Shown: in pieces, positions 8,057 to 17,640 of the stretch
Position numbering within the stretch: position 1 is the first letter of the stretch
Layout of the letters: the number at the start of each line of letters is the position of its first letter
From: a bacterium 1xD8-48
GTDB taxonomy: Bacteria; Bacillota; Clostridia; Lachnospirales; Lachnospiraceae
Direction of reading: 5' to 3'
Length of the DNA stretch: 64,000 bases
NCBI GenBank assembly: GCA_009917455.1
Contig: QZDS01000006.1
Span: forward strand, 62,001-126,000
Notes under the pieces: model-generated
Told to the model about the DNA's origin: nothing
Seen by the model: the letters and a program-made list of their open reading frames with translations, nothing else
Database searches by the model: none
Program-made: the position numbers and the translations under genes

Positions 8057-10426
8057 ATGGCAAAAGATTTTTATCAGAACACCAAAACAAATCAGAAAAC
8101 AGATTCCAACGAAAGAAGACGGCGGAACAAAAAAACAGGAAATCGCATCATCGGCATAGCCGCCCTTGGTTTGCTGCTTGCGGCCTGCGGCGCGCCGTCC
8201 GGAGGAGCAAAAGAAACGCAGCAAATTGCTGAAAGAAAGGAAGAACCGGGAGAGTGGCCAGAGGAGCATGAGAGCTGCGAGATGCAGGAGCTTAGCGGAT
8301 ATCTGTATGATCATGTTTCCGTAAGCCCCTATGCCAGCGCGGAAATTACGATTAGGAATTACAAGGGGGAAAAGCTGGAAACCGAGTGGGGTGCGCCGTC
8401 GGCTTTTCGGTTTGGGGGAGAAGCGGATGTGACATGGCGGTTTTACAATTCTCCCGGAGAAATGGAGACGGCGTTGAACAAGGCGGCTATGGAAGAAACT
8501 GATGAGAACTTACTTCATTTTCTGTACTATACCTTTCCCATGACAAAGGACGACCACGCCCTCGATTTATACAATACGCTGAAAAGGAGATTCGACTCGA
8601 AAGAGCATCCTCTGTCGGTATGGAGCGCAGACAACGGGAAGCTGTTTTACTATATACAGGAAACAGTGAAAGAGGAGGACGGCAATGAGTTTTATTATCT
8701 GTACAGCCGAAACTCAAGGGTTAATCTTTATATGAAAGACCGGACGGCATACGGACTTACTCTGTTGAACGCGCCATCGGAAGAGGACGACGAAACGCTG
8801 GAATATGTGTTTGTTGATGTTTTCCAGCGTTACGGCAGTCTGGGCTTCGGCCATGGGATGGATGAGGAAAACCTGTACTGGATTGACCATGACGAGCGCC
8901 TGACCGAGCTGGAGAACCCGAAGCGCAGTTTTCTGGAAGTCCGCGGGATTGATGAGAACTGGGAATCTTCCGGAGACGAAGGGGTTATGCGGTATTTTGG
9001 CCTGCTTGCGGAGGCTGATTATGAGCTGCCCCTTACGGAGGACGGCAGGATGCTTTCCCTGCACTTTTGCCTTGCGAAGGATGATAAGAAAGAAGAAGCT
9101 TCTTTTTCCGACTATTTATATGATTTCAGGAAAGACGTCATTATTTCCGCTGCCCGTTCTATGGCGGAAAGCGAAGATGAGACTTCTGCGGAAGAAGAAA
9201 CGCCTGTGGATAAAGGGGACGGAGAACTTCGCTACTATCTCCTGAATGGCTTTTGCATGGACGAACCCTACGACATGACAGTGACGGATATGGAGACCGG
9301 CGAAATCCTGCAGGAGGGCAGGGTATCTCTGAGTATCGAGCTGCCGGATACGATTACTTATACTGACTTAAACGGCGACGGTTATGCGGATATGCGGATT
9401 GGCGCGCCGGTTCATATAAACGATGCAAAAGCGGTGGAAGAGGATTATACGCCGCCCTCTTATCTGCTCTGGGACCCGCAGACGCGGCAGTTTGTGCACA
9501 AGACGGAAAAAGAGGTGGCGAACAGCGCACGGGCGGTGGCAAACGGCTTAACGGAGGAAGAACAGGAGGAAAAGACCGAGCGGGAGCGGAGAGATTCTTT
9601 TGCGCCGGTTTACGAACTGCCCAAATGGGAGGAACCAAAGGACTATATCAAACTTACGGGCGACAGAATGCAGGAATACGAAGCGCAGGAGGGAGACAGC
9701 CTCTGGCATATCAGCGAACGTTTCTACGGAACAGGATTTCAATGGACATCAATCGTAAGGACCGGGGAGGCGCCGAAGAATCCGAATTATCTGCCGGCCG
9801 GCGAGACGGTGTTTATACCGGAGATTCTTTATATCCGCAAAGACCCGTATTCCAGAGGCGGTCTGCGTTCCGAGGGGAGCTTCCAGATTGAACGGCCAGC
9901 CGGATTTGCGAATTATTTTCTCAACGGGGATGTGTCTTATATACCCTGGGAAGAAGAGAATCAGATACACAGTCTGCCGGTAACGAATCCCGTAGGAGAA
10001 AATCCATTCCATGAACCAAAGGATTGGGAAGCGTTTCAGGCGGAGGCGATACGGTGCAGCGAAGAATTGTGCCCGGGAAGGGTGTCGAATCTCACTTTTG
10101 AAAAGAGTTATATGGAGGATGGCTGCGACCTGTATGGATACTACTTTGAATATGATACGGGGGAAGAAATTCTGGAATATGTGGATTTCTTTAAGTTCGG
10201 CAAGGCCAATATGTCGGAAGTAATCGGCGTGCGCGAGCAGGAGCCGAACACCGTGCTGGTGAATACTGTCCGCTACATGGCGGCCAGTTTCATTGATTAC
10301 GGCGGCGAGCCGGGCATGGGATGGGGAGATGGCACAATCCCCAACGCAGGCGCAGATAAATGGGAATACCCTTACCTTCACAATCTGTTTGAGGCGGCGA
10401 GGGAGCAATTTGAGACAAACAATTAA
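8057..10426 (+). CDS. Large LysM-containing lipoprotein
   Basis: A 789-residue surface protein. A long basic N-region (RRRRNKK) precedes a hydrophobic segment ending LLLAACG, a lipobox with Cys at about 44. Residues about 535-590 form a LysM peptidoglycan-binding module (EAQEGDSLWHISERFYGTG, then PNYLPAGETVFIP). An EF-hand-like or dockerin-like loop DLNGDGYADMRIG lies near 435-447. The rest is acidic and unassigned. GGGAGG lies 8 bases before the ATG. The lipid anchor plus LysM suggests a wall-spanning protein; its function is unknown. Confidence 0.8.
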   Translation: MAKDFYQNTKTNQKTDSNERRRRNKKTGNRIIGIAALGLLLAACGAPSGGAKETQQIAERKEEPGEWPEEHESCEMQELSGYLYDHVSVSPYASAEITIRNYKGEKLETEWGAPSAFRFGGEADVTWRFYNSPGEMETALNKAAMEETDENLLHFLYYTFPMTKDDHALDLYNTLKRRFDSKEHPLSVWSADNGKLFYYIQETVKEEDGNEFYYLYSRNSRVNLYMKDRTAYGLTLLNAPSEEDDETLEYVFVDVFQRYGSLGFGHGMDEENLYWIDHDERLTELENPKRSFLEVRGIDENWESSGDEGVMRYFGLLAEADYELPLTEDGRMLSLHFCLAKDDKKEEASFSDYLYDFRKDVIISAARSMAESEDETSAEEETPVDKGDGELRYYLLNGFCMDEPYDMTVTDMETGEILQEGRVSLSIELPDTITYTDLNGDGYADMRIGAPVHINDAKAVEEDYTPPSYLLWDPQTRQFVHKTEKEVANSARAVANGLTEEEQEEKTERERRDSFAPVYELPKWEEPKDYIKLTGDRMQEYEAQEGDSLWHISERFYGTGFQWTSIVRTGEAPKNPNYLPAGETVFIPEILYIRKDPYSRGGLRSEGSFQIERPAGFANYFLNGDVSYIPWEEENQIHSLPVTNPVGENPFHEPKDWEAFQAEAIRCSEELCPGRVSNLTFEKSYMEDGCDLYGYYFEYDTGEEILEYVDFFKFGKANMSEVIGVREQEPNTVLVNTVRYMAASFIDYGGEPGMGWGDGTIPNAGADKWEYPYLHNLFEAAREQFETNN

Positions 10427-10430
10427 CATT

Positions 10431-10631
10431 ACCTATACGGACCGCCATATTGCCGAGAGACGTCCTACCGGTGAGGAATTAAAGGAATGGCGACCAAAAA
10501 GCGGACTGCCGCTTAAAAAGTTTTTTAATACAAGCGGCGTTTTATATAAAGAAATGCAGCTTGGGGAAGGTGCGGCCATATATAGAAATCATGCGTTCCA
10601 GGCATTTTTAACGATTCAAAACAGGTATTAG
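10431..10631 (+). pseudogene. ArsC/Spx-family reductase fragment
   Basis: In one frame ITYTDRHIAERRPTGEELKE, then SGLPLKKFFNTSGVLYKEMQL is read. This is the middle of ArsC/YffB/Spx-like thioredoxin-fold proteins (typical: SGLPLKKFFNTSGxLYKE). The N-terminal CxxC/CxxS part and the C-terminal third are absent. The open frame extends upstream only as an overlap with the LysM gene. Confidence 0.65.
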
Positions 10632-10712
10632 ACATTATATAAAAGCAGACCTACAATAAAGGAAATCGAAGTTACATTTTCACGGAATCAGATATGAGGA
10701 GGAGAAAAGAAA

Positions 10713-12038
10713 ATGTTCAGCAGTAAAGATTTGAAAAATCTGATTATTCCTTTGTTTCTGGAGCAGTTATTAACAATCCTTGTAGGTCTGGCAGATACCT
10801 TTATCATCAGCTTTGTGGGCGAGGCCGCCGTTTCCGGCGTATCCCTTGTCAATTCCTTTAACACCATATTCATTTATCTGTTTACCGCCCTTGCCTCCGG
10901 CGGCGCGGTGATTGTCAGCCAGTACATCGGAAGTAAGGAAAGCGAAAGGGCGGGGGAGGCGGCCAGTCAGCTTCTGATGATTTCCACAGTGTTTTCAGCA
11001 GTGATTGTGGTTTTGATTCTTTTAACGGGAAAACCGCTGATGGGATTGATGTTTGGACAGGTGGAAGAAGAGGTGATGGACGCCTGTGTGACTTATCTTC
11101 GGATTTCATCCTATTCTTATCCGGCGCTGGCGGTCTATAACGCCGGAGCGGCTCTTTACCGCAGTGTGGGAAAGACCAGCGTCACTATGTATATTGCGCT
11201 GGGAGCCAATATTATCAATGTTGTGGGAAATGTAATCGGTGTGTTTGCGCTTCGTGCCGGAGTGGCCGGGGTGGCGTGGCCCTCTTTGATTGCAAGAGTA
11301 TTCTCGGCGGTGGTTCTGACAATCCTCTGTTTCCGAAAAAGAAACGGCGTGCATTATAAAGAGGAGTGGATTGCAAAATGGAACGCCGGGCTTTTAAGGC
11401 GGATACTGCGTATCGCGGTGCCAAACGGAGTGGAACAGGGAATCTTTCAGTTTGTCAAGGTGGCTCTCAGCAGTATTGTTGCCCTGTTCGGCACCTGTCA
11501 GATTGCGGCAAACGGAATCGCCCAGAGTATCTGGTCCCTTGCGGCTTTGGTATGTGTGACGATGGGGCCTGTATTTATCACGGTAATCGGACAGTGCATG
11601 GGAGCCGGGGATGTGGAGCAGGCGGAACACTATTTCCATAAACTGCTTAAGATTACGCTTTTGCTTTCGGTTGTGTGGAACACGGTGGTTTTTGCACTTA
11701 CGCCGGTGATAATGCCGTTTTTTGATGTGGCGCCGGAAACGAGAAGCCTGACTGTCATTCTGGTTCTGATTCACAATATTTTCAACTGCGTGGCTTTTCC
11801 CTTTGCAGACCCGTTGGGAAAAGGACTCCGGGCGGCAGGGGACGTAAAGTTTACCATGGTCTGGTCTATTGTAACAACCATTGGCGTACGGCTTTTGTTT
11901 TCCGTACTGTTTGCCGTTGTCCTTGATATGGGCGTGACCGGTATTGCGGCGGCCATGTGTCTGGACTGGTGTATCCGGGCGGCGGTCTTTCTTTTCCGGC
12001 TGAAAGAGGGAAAGTGGAAAAGGTTTCAGCTTATTTAA
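10713..12038 (+). CDS. MATE-family efflux transporter
   Basis: A 441-residue integral membrane protein with about 12 hydrophobic segments in two MatE repeats (FLEQLLTILVGLADTFIISF begins the first). MATE proteins export cationic drugs or metabolites using Na+ or H+ gradients. It is close to full family length (440-460). A strong GAGGAG site precedes the ATG. It is single and followed by a terminator hairpin. It is the first of three MATE genes here; the other two are on the opposite strand. The substrate is not predictable. Confidence 0.92.
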   Translation: MFSSKDLKNLIIPLFLEQLLTILVGLADTFIISFVGEAAVSGVSLVNSFNTIFIYLFTALASGGAVIVSQYIGSKESERAGEAASQLLMISTVFSAVIVVLILLTGKPLMGLMFGQVEEEVMDACVTYLRISSYSYPALAVYNAGAALYRSVGKTSVTMYIALGANIINVVGNVIGVFALRAGVAGVAWPSLIARVFSAVVLTILCFRKRNGVHYKEEWIAKWNAGLLRRILRIAVPNGVEQGIFQFVKVALSSIVALFGTCQIAANGIAQSIWSLAALVCVTMGPVFITVIGQCMGAGDVEQAEHYFHKLLKITLLLSVVWNTVVFALTPVIMPFFDVAPETRSLTVILVLIHNIFNCVAFPFADPLGKGLRAAGDVKFTMVWSIVTTIGVRLLFSVLFAVVLDMGVTGIAAAMCLDWCIRAAVFLFRLKEGKWKRFQLI

Positions 12039-12161
12039 ATATATGATTTGTAAAGGAGAAAATTGTATCGGATTATAGCAATCAGTAACTCTCTGTTGCG
12101 AAAGGGAATTTGCGAAGAGCATACAAAAACACAACAATTTAATGGGCTGTCAATCTTACAC

Positions 12162-12199
12162 AAAACACCGCTTCCGGTAAAAATCGGAGCGGTGTTTTT
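12162..12199 (+). terminator. Terminator after the MATE gene
   Basis: ACACCGCTTCCG and CGGAGCGGTGT pair with one bulged T, followed by five T. It separates the MATE gene from the BlaI operon promoter. Confidence 0.75.
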
Positions 12200-12310
12200 G
12201 TATATCTTCCGGACACCGTGACCAGAAGTCCCAGGCGGGCCTGGGGACGCCCCTGAAATTGCCTGATATCAGAGACTGTGTATTCCTGATTTCTTCAGTG
12301 AAATATAGAC

Positions 12311-12350
12311 TTGACAGAAGGACGACAGAATGTTATATTTTAGTTGTCAA
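12311..12350 (+). promoter_or_regulatory. Promoter and candidate BlaI operator
   Basis: TTGACA (12311-12316), 17 bases, TATATT (12334-12339): a near-consensus sigma-A promoter. TTGACA at 12311 and TGTCAA at 12345-12350 are exact inverted arms bracketing the -10 box, and GACGACA/TTGTC sequences lie between them, so autorepression by BlaI is plausible. No exact TACA-n-TGTA core was found. Confidence 0.6.
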
Positions 12351-12380
12351 CACCATGTTATACAATCAGGAGGATTAAGC

Positions 12381-12764
12381 ATGTTACAGAAATTATCCGA
12401 CGCCGAATTTGAAATTATGAAAATCGTATGGGGAAACCCGGAGGCGGTGACACTGTTTCCCTATATCATGGACGGGCTGGCAGCAAGAGGCAAGCCGTGT
12501 CAAAAGAACACTTTGATTGTACTCCTGTCGCGGCTGATGAACAAAGGCTTTCTGAGCGCTAAGAAAATCGGACGCCGCAACGAATACACCACTCTCATTT
12601 CAGAAGCGGAATACCAGACAGCGCAGACAAAAAATTTCCTGAATAAGATTTATGAGGGGAGCGTAAAAGGGCTGGTTTCCAATCTGATTATGGGCGATCT
12701 GCTGGCAGACGAGGAATACGAGGAATTGAAAAGGCTGCTGGAGAAAGGGAAAGAGAAACAATGA
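12381..12764 (+). CDS. BlaI/MecI/CopY-family repressor
   Basis: A 127-residue winged-helix repressor. LSDAEFEIMKIVWGNPEAVT is the BlaI/MecI signature N-terminus and VLLSRLMNKGFLSAKKIGRR is the recognition helix and wing. The helical C-terminus serves as dimer interface and cleavage region. AGGAGG lies 8 bases before the ATG. It overlaps the M56 gene by 4 bp (ATGA), the usual blaI-blaR1 arrangement in which the membrane peptidase triggers repressor cleavage. No beta-lactamase is adjacent, so the controlled gene is probably the operon itself. Confidence 0.92.
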   Translation: MLQKLSDAEFEIMKIVWGNPEAVTLFPYIMDGLAARGKPCQKNTLIVLLSRLMNKGFLSAKKIGRRNEYTTLISEAEYQTAQTKNFLNKIYEGSVKGLVSNLIMGDLLADEEYEELKRLLEKGKEKQ

Positions 12765-14968
12765 ACGCAGTTTTGAAAATCTTCCTGTCCATGTCCTGTT
12801 CCGGCGGTTTGCTTATTCTGGCTCTGCTTTTGGGAAAGCGCTTTTTGAAAAACAAAATCAGCCGTCAGTGGCAATATTACATTTGGCTGATTGTCGTTTT
12901 ACGGCTGCTTCTCCCATTTGGGCCGGAAGTAAATCTGCTGGGGAAAACCTATCAGGCTGTCGATCAGGCAATCGCTCAGGCCGCTTCTTTGCCGTCACAG
13001 CGCCTTGCAATAAACTCTACAGGAGATATTTCTGCTCCTGCCGTCGGTTTGGAGCAGAGCAAGGAAAATATGAGTAGTCCGGCAGAGGATTTGACAACCG
13101 CCCACCCGTTACAGGAGATTCGGGTGCTGTTGACAAATCACGTCTGGCTGGTCTGGCTGGTGGCTGCGTTGGGGCTGCTGATACGAAAGATAACGATTTA
13201 TCAGGGCTTTATACGATATATTAAGGCTGGATTGACCCCGGTTTCTGATATTGAACTTTTAGACCGGCTTTCTATCGCGGCGGAGCGGTCTGGTATTAAA
13301 AAACCGATAGAACTATATATCAATCCGCTGATTTCTTCCCCACTGCTGACTGGCTTTTTCCGCCCATGTATCGTATTGCCATGCACGGACATTTCTGAAC
13401 AGAATTTTCAGTATACCGTTCTGCATGAACTGACGCATTACAAACGGCGGGATATGTTCTATAAGTGGCTGGTGCAGATTACGGTCTGCCTGCATTGGTT
13501 TAATCCACTTGTATATCTTATGAGCCGGGAAGTCACAAAGGCGTGCGAATTTTCCTGTGATGAAGCAGTGCTCACAAAAATGGGATGCGATAACGCCCAG
13601 GACTACGGGAAAACCTTGCTTAATGCGATGGCAGCAGTCGGGAAATACAAGGAATCTTTTGGCGCTGTTACATTAAGCGAAAACAAACAATTACTGAAAG
13701 AAAGGTTAGGAGCAATTATGAGTTTTAAGAAAAAATCAAAAGCAATTCAGCTTTTGACCGGTATGCTGACGTTGGGTATTATTTTCAGTGCAGCTTTTGT
13801 CGGGATTTATTCTACTGCCGTCGCGGCAGATGTGCCAGATTCGGGAAATACAGAGAAATTATTGCCGCCACTGTTTGATAATTCGCAAACAGCAGACAAG
13901 TCGTTGGAAATGGGAACATTGGATATTAAGGGAACATCATATTATCTGGTTTATAATGAAGCCCAACTCAGAGCTATTGGAACAGGCGAGTATGGCATGG
14001 ATCAGAATTATATGCAGCAGGCTGATATTCAATTATCCAGGGATGAATGGGTACCCATTGGAACATGGGACAATCCATTTACAGGCACTTTCAATGGTAA
14101 TGGTTTTGAAATTGCAGGCCTTACCATGACCGACCCGGATGCAGAGATTATAGGGCTGTTTGGTGTTACCCAAAATGCTCATATCTATAATGTTATTTTG
14201 CGAGATTATGACATCACGAGCGCAGGTAGAAATGTTACAGAAAAATCGGTTGGGGCAATCCTTGCGATTGGGCAGAGCCGTTCTTATGATAATTTTGTCT
14301 ATCCCAAAGAAGCAGCCGTGAGCATTGAGGATAATTCTTCAGAGATAGATCGGTATTATAAAGCCGGCAGTCTGCCTTTGTTTGAAATTACTTTCCCCGG
14401 GCTGAATGAAACAGCTCAAAAGACATGGCTTGCAAAACTCTATGCTGATGGTGATTTCGCTTTCTTCTCTGTTGCTGTGCGTGGACTTGACGCAAATTCT
14501 CCTTTGCTTGCCAACTTCGCAGAAAAGGCGTATACCGATGAAGAAAATGCGTTTTTCTCCATTTTGACGGACTGTATGGACGAAGCGGAGCTGGAACTTT
14601 GGCTGGACAGGGCGTTGGAAGATGGGAACTGGGCATTTCAATCCCTCCTCTTTGATAAGCTGAACCGTAGCGGGGAGTTTGACGGGCTGGAAGAGAAGCA
14701 GCAGAAAGAATGGGCGAAAGCGCAGACTGCGGAATACCGGGCTGCGGGCGTTACGATGGACGGCAAAGATTATTACTACCAGGGTCAGCTTGTCAACATC
14801 TTTTCAGACATCCGGGCCAACAAATCCGTTTACACGCTGAATATGAACCCGAAAGGAACCGTCAATATCAAAATTGTCCGTGATGCGGAAAACAAAATCA
14901 CAGGCGTTTCCTATATGACCGAGGCGGAAGTGATTGAACTGTTGGGGGATATGGAAGACCAGGAATAA
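12761..14968 (+). CDS. M56 (BlaR1-type) membrane peptidase with GLUG-like ectodomain
   Basis: A 735-residue sensor protease. Residues about 1-330 are the M56 domain: N-terminal membrane helices, the zinc motif HELTHYKRRD (HExxH at about 222-226), then CEFSCDEAVL. A hydrophobic helix near 330-352 leads outside. The outer part lacks a penicillin-binding domain. It has DEWVPIGTWDNPFTGTFNGN and IGLFGVTQNAHIYNV, as in GLUG-repeat proteins (about 385-470), then an unassigned region (500-660) and a final SYMTEAEVIELLGD segment. The inferred role is to sense an external signal and release the upstream BlaI repressor. Confidence 0.82.
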   Translation: MNAVLKIFLSMSCSGGLLILALLLGKRFLKNKISRQWQYYIWLIVVLRLLLPFGPEVNLLGKTYQAVDQAIAQAASLPSQRLAINSTGDISAPAVGLEQSKENMSSPAEDLTTAHPLQEIRVLLTNHVWLVWLVAALGLLIRKITIYQGFIRYIKAGLTPVSDIELLDRLSIAAERSGIKKPIELYINPLISSPLLTGFFRPCIVLPCTDISEQNFQYTVLHELTHYKRRDMFYKWLVQITVCLHWFNPLVYLMSREVTKACEFSCDEAVLTKMGCDNAQDYGKTLLNAMAAVGKYKESFGAVTLSENKQLLKERLGAIMSFKKKSKAIQLLTGMLTLGIIFSAAFVGIYSTAVAADVPDSGNTEKLLPPLFDNSQTADKSLEMGTLDIKGTSYYLVYNEAQLRAIGTGEYGMDQNYMQQADIQLSRDEWVPIGTWDNPFTGTFNGNGFEIAGLTMTDPDAEIIGLFGVTQNAHIYNVILRDYDITSAGRNVTEKSVGAILAIGQSRSYDNFVYPKEAAVSIEDNSSEIDRYYKAGSLPLFEITFPGLNETAQKTWLAKLYADGDFAFFSVAVRGLDANSPLLANFAEKAYTDEENAFFSILTDCMDEAELELWLDRALEDGNWAFQSLLFDKLNRSGEFDGLEEKQQKEWAKAQTAEYRAAGVTMDGKDYYYQGQLVNIFSDIRANKSVYTLNMNPKGTVNIKIVRDAENKITGVSYMTEAEVIELLGDMEDQE

Positions 14969-15196
14969 AACTGATGTAGAAATAATCCCTGTTGATTTCG
15001 AGGCCGTAGTGGCGGGAGAAACTATCTTCCTGGGTGAGTACACATTGCCCTGTTTGATTCGATGTGCAACAATAGGGTGCTGCCAGTGGGAATGATTAAA
15101 AGGATTTTTACCCTGGAAGGTGTTATTTATCTGCTCTTTGTCAATAATAGGATTAGACAGCGAACCTTTTGCTGACAAAAAGGAGAATACCGAACC

Positions 15197-16816
15197 ATGC
15201 CCAAAGATTATTTCAACGAGTTTCTTCCCGACCTTGAAGAATTTCAGGAAAAAACCATACAATTTCATAAGGGAGATATCTCTGTGGCCGAATATAAGAG
15301 ATTTTCCGGCGGCTTCGGAAGCTATGCGCAGCGTGGCGGCCGGAAACACATGCTGCGGCTTCGTATGGCAGGCGGCCGTCTTACAAAGGAAAGACTCAAA
15401 TTCATTGCGGAAAGCCTCGATAAATACGAAATCGGACGGTTAAAAATGACCACCTGTCAGTCCATTCAGCTTCATGATTTGGAAGCCGGGCAATTATGTG
15501 CTCTGATGAAGGAAGCCTGGCAGGCGGGAATGATTTCCCGGGGCGGCGGCGGGGATTTTCCGCGGAATGTAATGGCAACTCCCTTATCAGGTCTTCAAAA
15601 GGAGGAATATTTTGATGTAATGCCTTATGCCGTTGCCGCGGGAGAATATCTGATGGGCTTTATCAAGGCGGCGAAGTTTCCCCGTAAACTGAAGGTTTGT
15701 TTTTCTTCCCGGCCGGAAAATGAAACCCACGCTACTTTCCGCGACCTGGGCTTTGTGGCAGGGCCAAACCGTACCTTTGACATTTATGCTGCCGGAGGGC
15801 TGGGCATAAAACCATCTCTTGGGATCTGCGTTGCAAGAGACATTTCACCCGATAAGATACTTTACTATATCAAGGCCATGGTAGAGACCTTTGTGGCTTA
15901 TGGAAATTATGAAAACCGCGCCAGGTCAAGAACCCGTTTTATGGCGGAGGAATTAGGCGAGGACGGCTTTCGGAAAGCCTATCTGGAAAAGCTGGAAGAG
16001 ATATTTGCATTACATGCCGGGAAAGCCGCCGTTTCCTCTCAATCCGGCGGAACTCTGGAGCTTTCGGAATATACGGTGTCAGAGGAATATCAGGAGGCTG
16101 TGCGTCCTGTCACAAAGCAGAAAAGCCCTGTAAAGAGCCACATTTTATCCGATAAGCGCATTGTCCCACAAAAGCAGGAGGGACTTTATGCCGTATTTTA
16201 TCAGCCGACAGGAGGAATGCTCACACCGGCGCAGGTCATCCGGCTTTATCATTTGATTAAGCCCATGGAAGATGTGGGGATTCGGCTGACTCCTGAAGAG
16301 GGGCTTTATGTGGTAAACTGCAGCGCCGCGGAAGCGGAGGAAATCCTCTCCGCCACAAAAGACAGCGCCCGGACTCTTTTCGAGACCTCCGTAGCCTGCG
16401 TGGGAGCTTCCGTCTGTCAGGTTGGCATCGGCGATTCACAAACATTATTAAATGCCTGCATTGAAAGGGTACGCAGGGAAGGCTTTTCAGATGGCGTCCT
16501 TCCCCAAATACACATTTCCGGCTGCCCCTCCTCCTGCGGAACTCATCAGATTGGAAAGGTCGGCTTCCGCGGCGGCATCCGCCAGACGCCGGACGGGCCC
16601 AGGCCTGCTTTTGCCATATTTACCGGAGGCTGTCCTGTTCAGGGAAAGGAGATCCTTGCGGATATGGGAAAGTCGATTCTGGCGGAAGACATTCCTGAAT
16701 TTCTGGCGGAGCTGGGGAGAATGGTGGAAAAGGAAGGGATGCTGTATGAAGAATGGGCGGAAAGATATCCTGAAAAGCTGGAGAAGATAATAGAGAAGTA
16801 TACGATATTTTTTTGA
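15197..16816 (+). CDS. Ferredoxin-type nitrite/sulfite reductase, NirA-like
   Basis: A 539-residue siroheme and [4Fe-4S] enzyme that reduces nitrite or sulfite by six electrons. Two ferredoxin-like halves (about 35-100 and 320-390) flank the catalytic parts. The cluster and siroheme ligands are present: CVGASVC (C-x5-C, Cys about 401 and 407) and CPSSC (C-x3-C, about 443 and 447). RGGRKHMLRLRMAGG at the start is typical of the family. Family length is about 500-570. It is single, with no siroheme synthesis or transport gene beside it, so nitrite cannot be distinguished from sulfite. Confidence 0.85.
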   Translation: MPKDYFNEFLPDLEEFQEKTIQFHKGDISVAEYKRFSGGFGSYAQRGGRKHMLRLRMAGGRLTKERLKFIAESLDKYEIGRLKMTTCQSIQLHDLEAGQLCALMKEAWQAGMISRGGGGDFPRNVMATPLSGLQKEEYFDVMPYAVAAGEYLMGFIKAAKFPRKLKVCFSSRPENETHATFRDLGFVAGPNRTFDIYAAGGLGIKPSLGICVARDISPDKILYYIKAMVETFVAYGNYENRARSRTRFMAEELGEDGFRKAYLEKLEEIFALHAGKAAVSSQSGGTLELSEYTVSEEYQEAVRPVTKQKSPVKSHILSDKRIVPQKQEGLYAVFYQPTGGMLTPAQVIRLYHLIKPMEDVGIRLTPEEGLYVVNCSAAEAEEILSATKDSARTLFETSVACVGASVCQVGIGDSQTLLNACIERVRREGFSDGVLPQIHISGCPSSCGTHQIGKVGFRGGIRQTPDGPRPAFAIFTGGCPVQGKEILADMGKSILAEDIPEFLAELGRMVEKEGMLYEEWAERYPEKLEKIIEKYTIFF

Positions 16817-17175
16817 GAGCAATAACTATCTATATCGGCGGATATTTGTTTCCAATATTCCATGTTCTTATTGTTATATATTTCTTTATAATCACTTAAA
16901 TATTGTGGGTATTTTTCAGAAACGTATTGAAAAATATCCTGTTTATGCAATTCCTTTAATGCTGTAATCCGCTGTGTAATGCTGCTGGCATTATCCATAT
17001 CACTTTGAAAATCGTTATCTAAAGTGTTAACAAAAATTGCAAACGCTAAATTTTTCAGCTCTGTTAATATGTCAATATCTCTTAGTATCAAATCAGACTT
17101 TGTGGAAATAGTAATCAAACAATCCGCTTTCTTTAGCTGCTGTAAAACATTTCCTTCCGTAGATGATCCTGGCAT
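16817..17175 (-). pseudogene. Spore-photolyase-like (SPL) radical SAM relic
   Basis: The minus strand reads LQQLKKADCLITISTKSDLI, then FVNTLDNDFQSDMDNASSI and LKELHKQDI, the core of SPL-family radical SAM repair proteins. It then jumps directly to FQYVSEKYPQYLSDYKEIY, which belongs about 100 residues later. The N-terminal half with the CxxxCxxC cluster is missing and the 3-prime end runs into the nitrite reductase gene. This is an internally deleted, truncated gene. Confidence 0.7.
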
Positions 17176-17412
17176 TGGTTTCAGGAAATGTAGACATAAG
17201 AATAAAAGTACAACTTTAAATACCGGCTATAAGTGCAAAAACGATTTCGACTTTGGCGGTGAACAAGTGGAAGCTATGTTTGCATAATGTTATCAAAAGA
17301 GTTGATGGCAACAGAAAAAGCGTTGCCAATACCATGAGAAGAACATAAGTTTGGTAAAACGTTTGAAGAAAATTTCATGCGGAAAGAGCCTGAAATACTG
17401 CCCAATTTAAAG
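17176..17412. other. Gap with no recognised gene
   Basis: Between the SPL relic and the structured element. Short open frames on the plus strand (such as GYKCKNDFDFGGEQVEAMFA ending at 17287) resemble no family I know. The region is AT-rich and is probably decayed DNA. Confidence 0.3.
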
Positions 17413-17554
17413 CCCCTAAACATAGCGGAAGCCCCCAAAACCGCGGTTTCCGCAGTCCTGAAGGCTTCCTTAGGGGAGGATAAGTATTTAATTTATCTGT
17501 AGTACCCGTGGCTTCCCGCATCCGGTTTCCACGTCATCAAAGGAGGGGGTTCCA
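17413..17554. ncRNA. Possible structured RNA, class unknown
   Basis: CCCCTAA (17414-17420) pairs with TTAGGGG (17471-17477). Stacked directly inside is GGAAGCC (17428-17434) with GGCTTCC (17464-17470), and inside that GCGG (17444-17447) with CCGC (17451-17454). That makes three nested helices with 18 perfect pairs. A following segment offers GTGG/CCAC and GGAGGGGGTTCC, which could compete for the same strand. No T-run follows on the plus strand. It lies before a separate promoter and so is not simply the leader of the SEC-C gene. The strand is not fixed; a 6S-like or cis-regulatory RNA is possible. Confidence 0.4.
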
Positions 17555-17612
17555 TTGACTTAATACTATTATTGCCCGGAAATCCGCTAATATACACCGA
17601 AAATGAAAAAAT

Positions 17613-17640
17613 TTGCTTTTTTACAATTATAGGGTATAAT
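17613..17640 (+). promoter_or_regulatory. Promoter of the SEC-C/BirA operon
   Basis: A perfect -10 TATAAT at 17635-17640 with a weak -35 (TTGCTT, 17613-17618, spacer 16). The first gene begins 73 bases downstream. Confidence 0.55.

Noticed and set aside
11394..12137. 247-residue minus-strand frame
   Set aside because: Antisense to the MATE gene, with a His/Arg-rich composition typical of shadow frames.
17413..17554. Assigning the structured element firmly to 6S RNA or the SRP RNA
   Set aside because: The nested helices are clear, but no class-defining central bubble, SRP tetraloop or terminator was recognised, so it stays unassigned.
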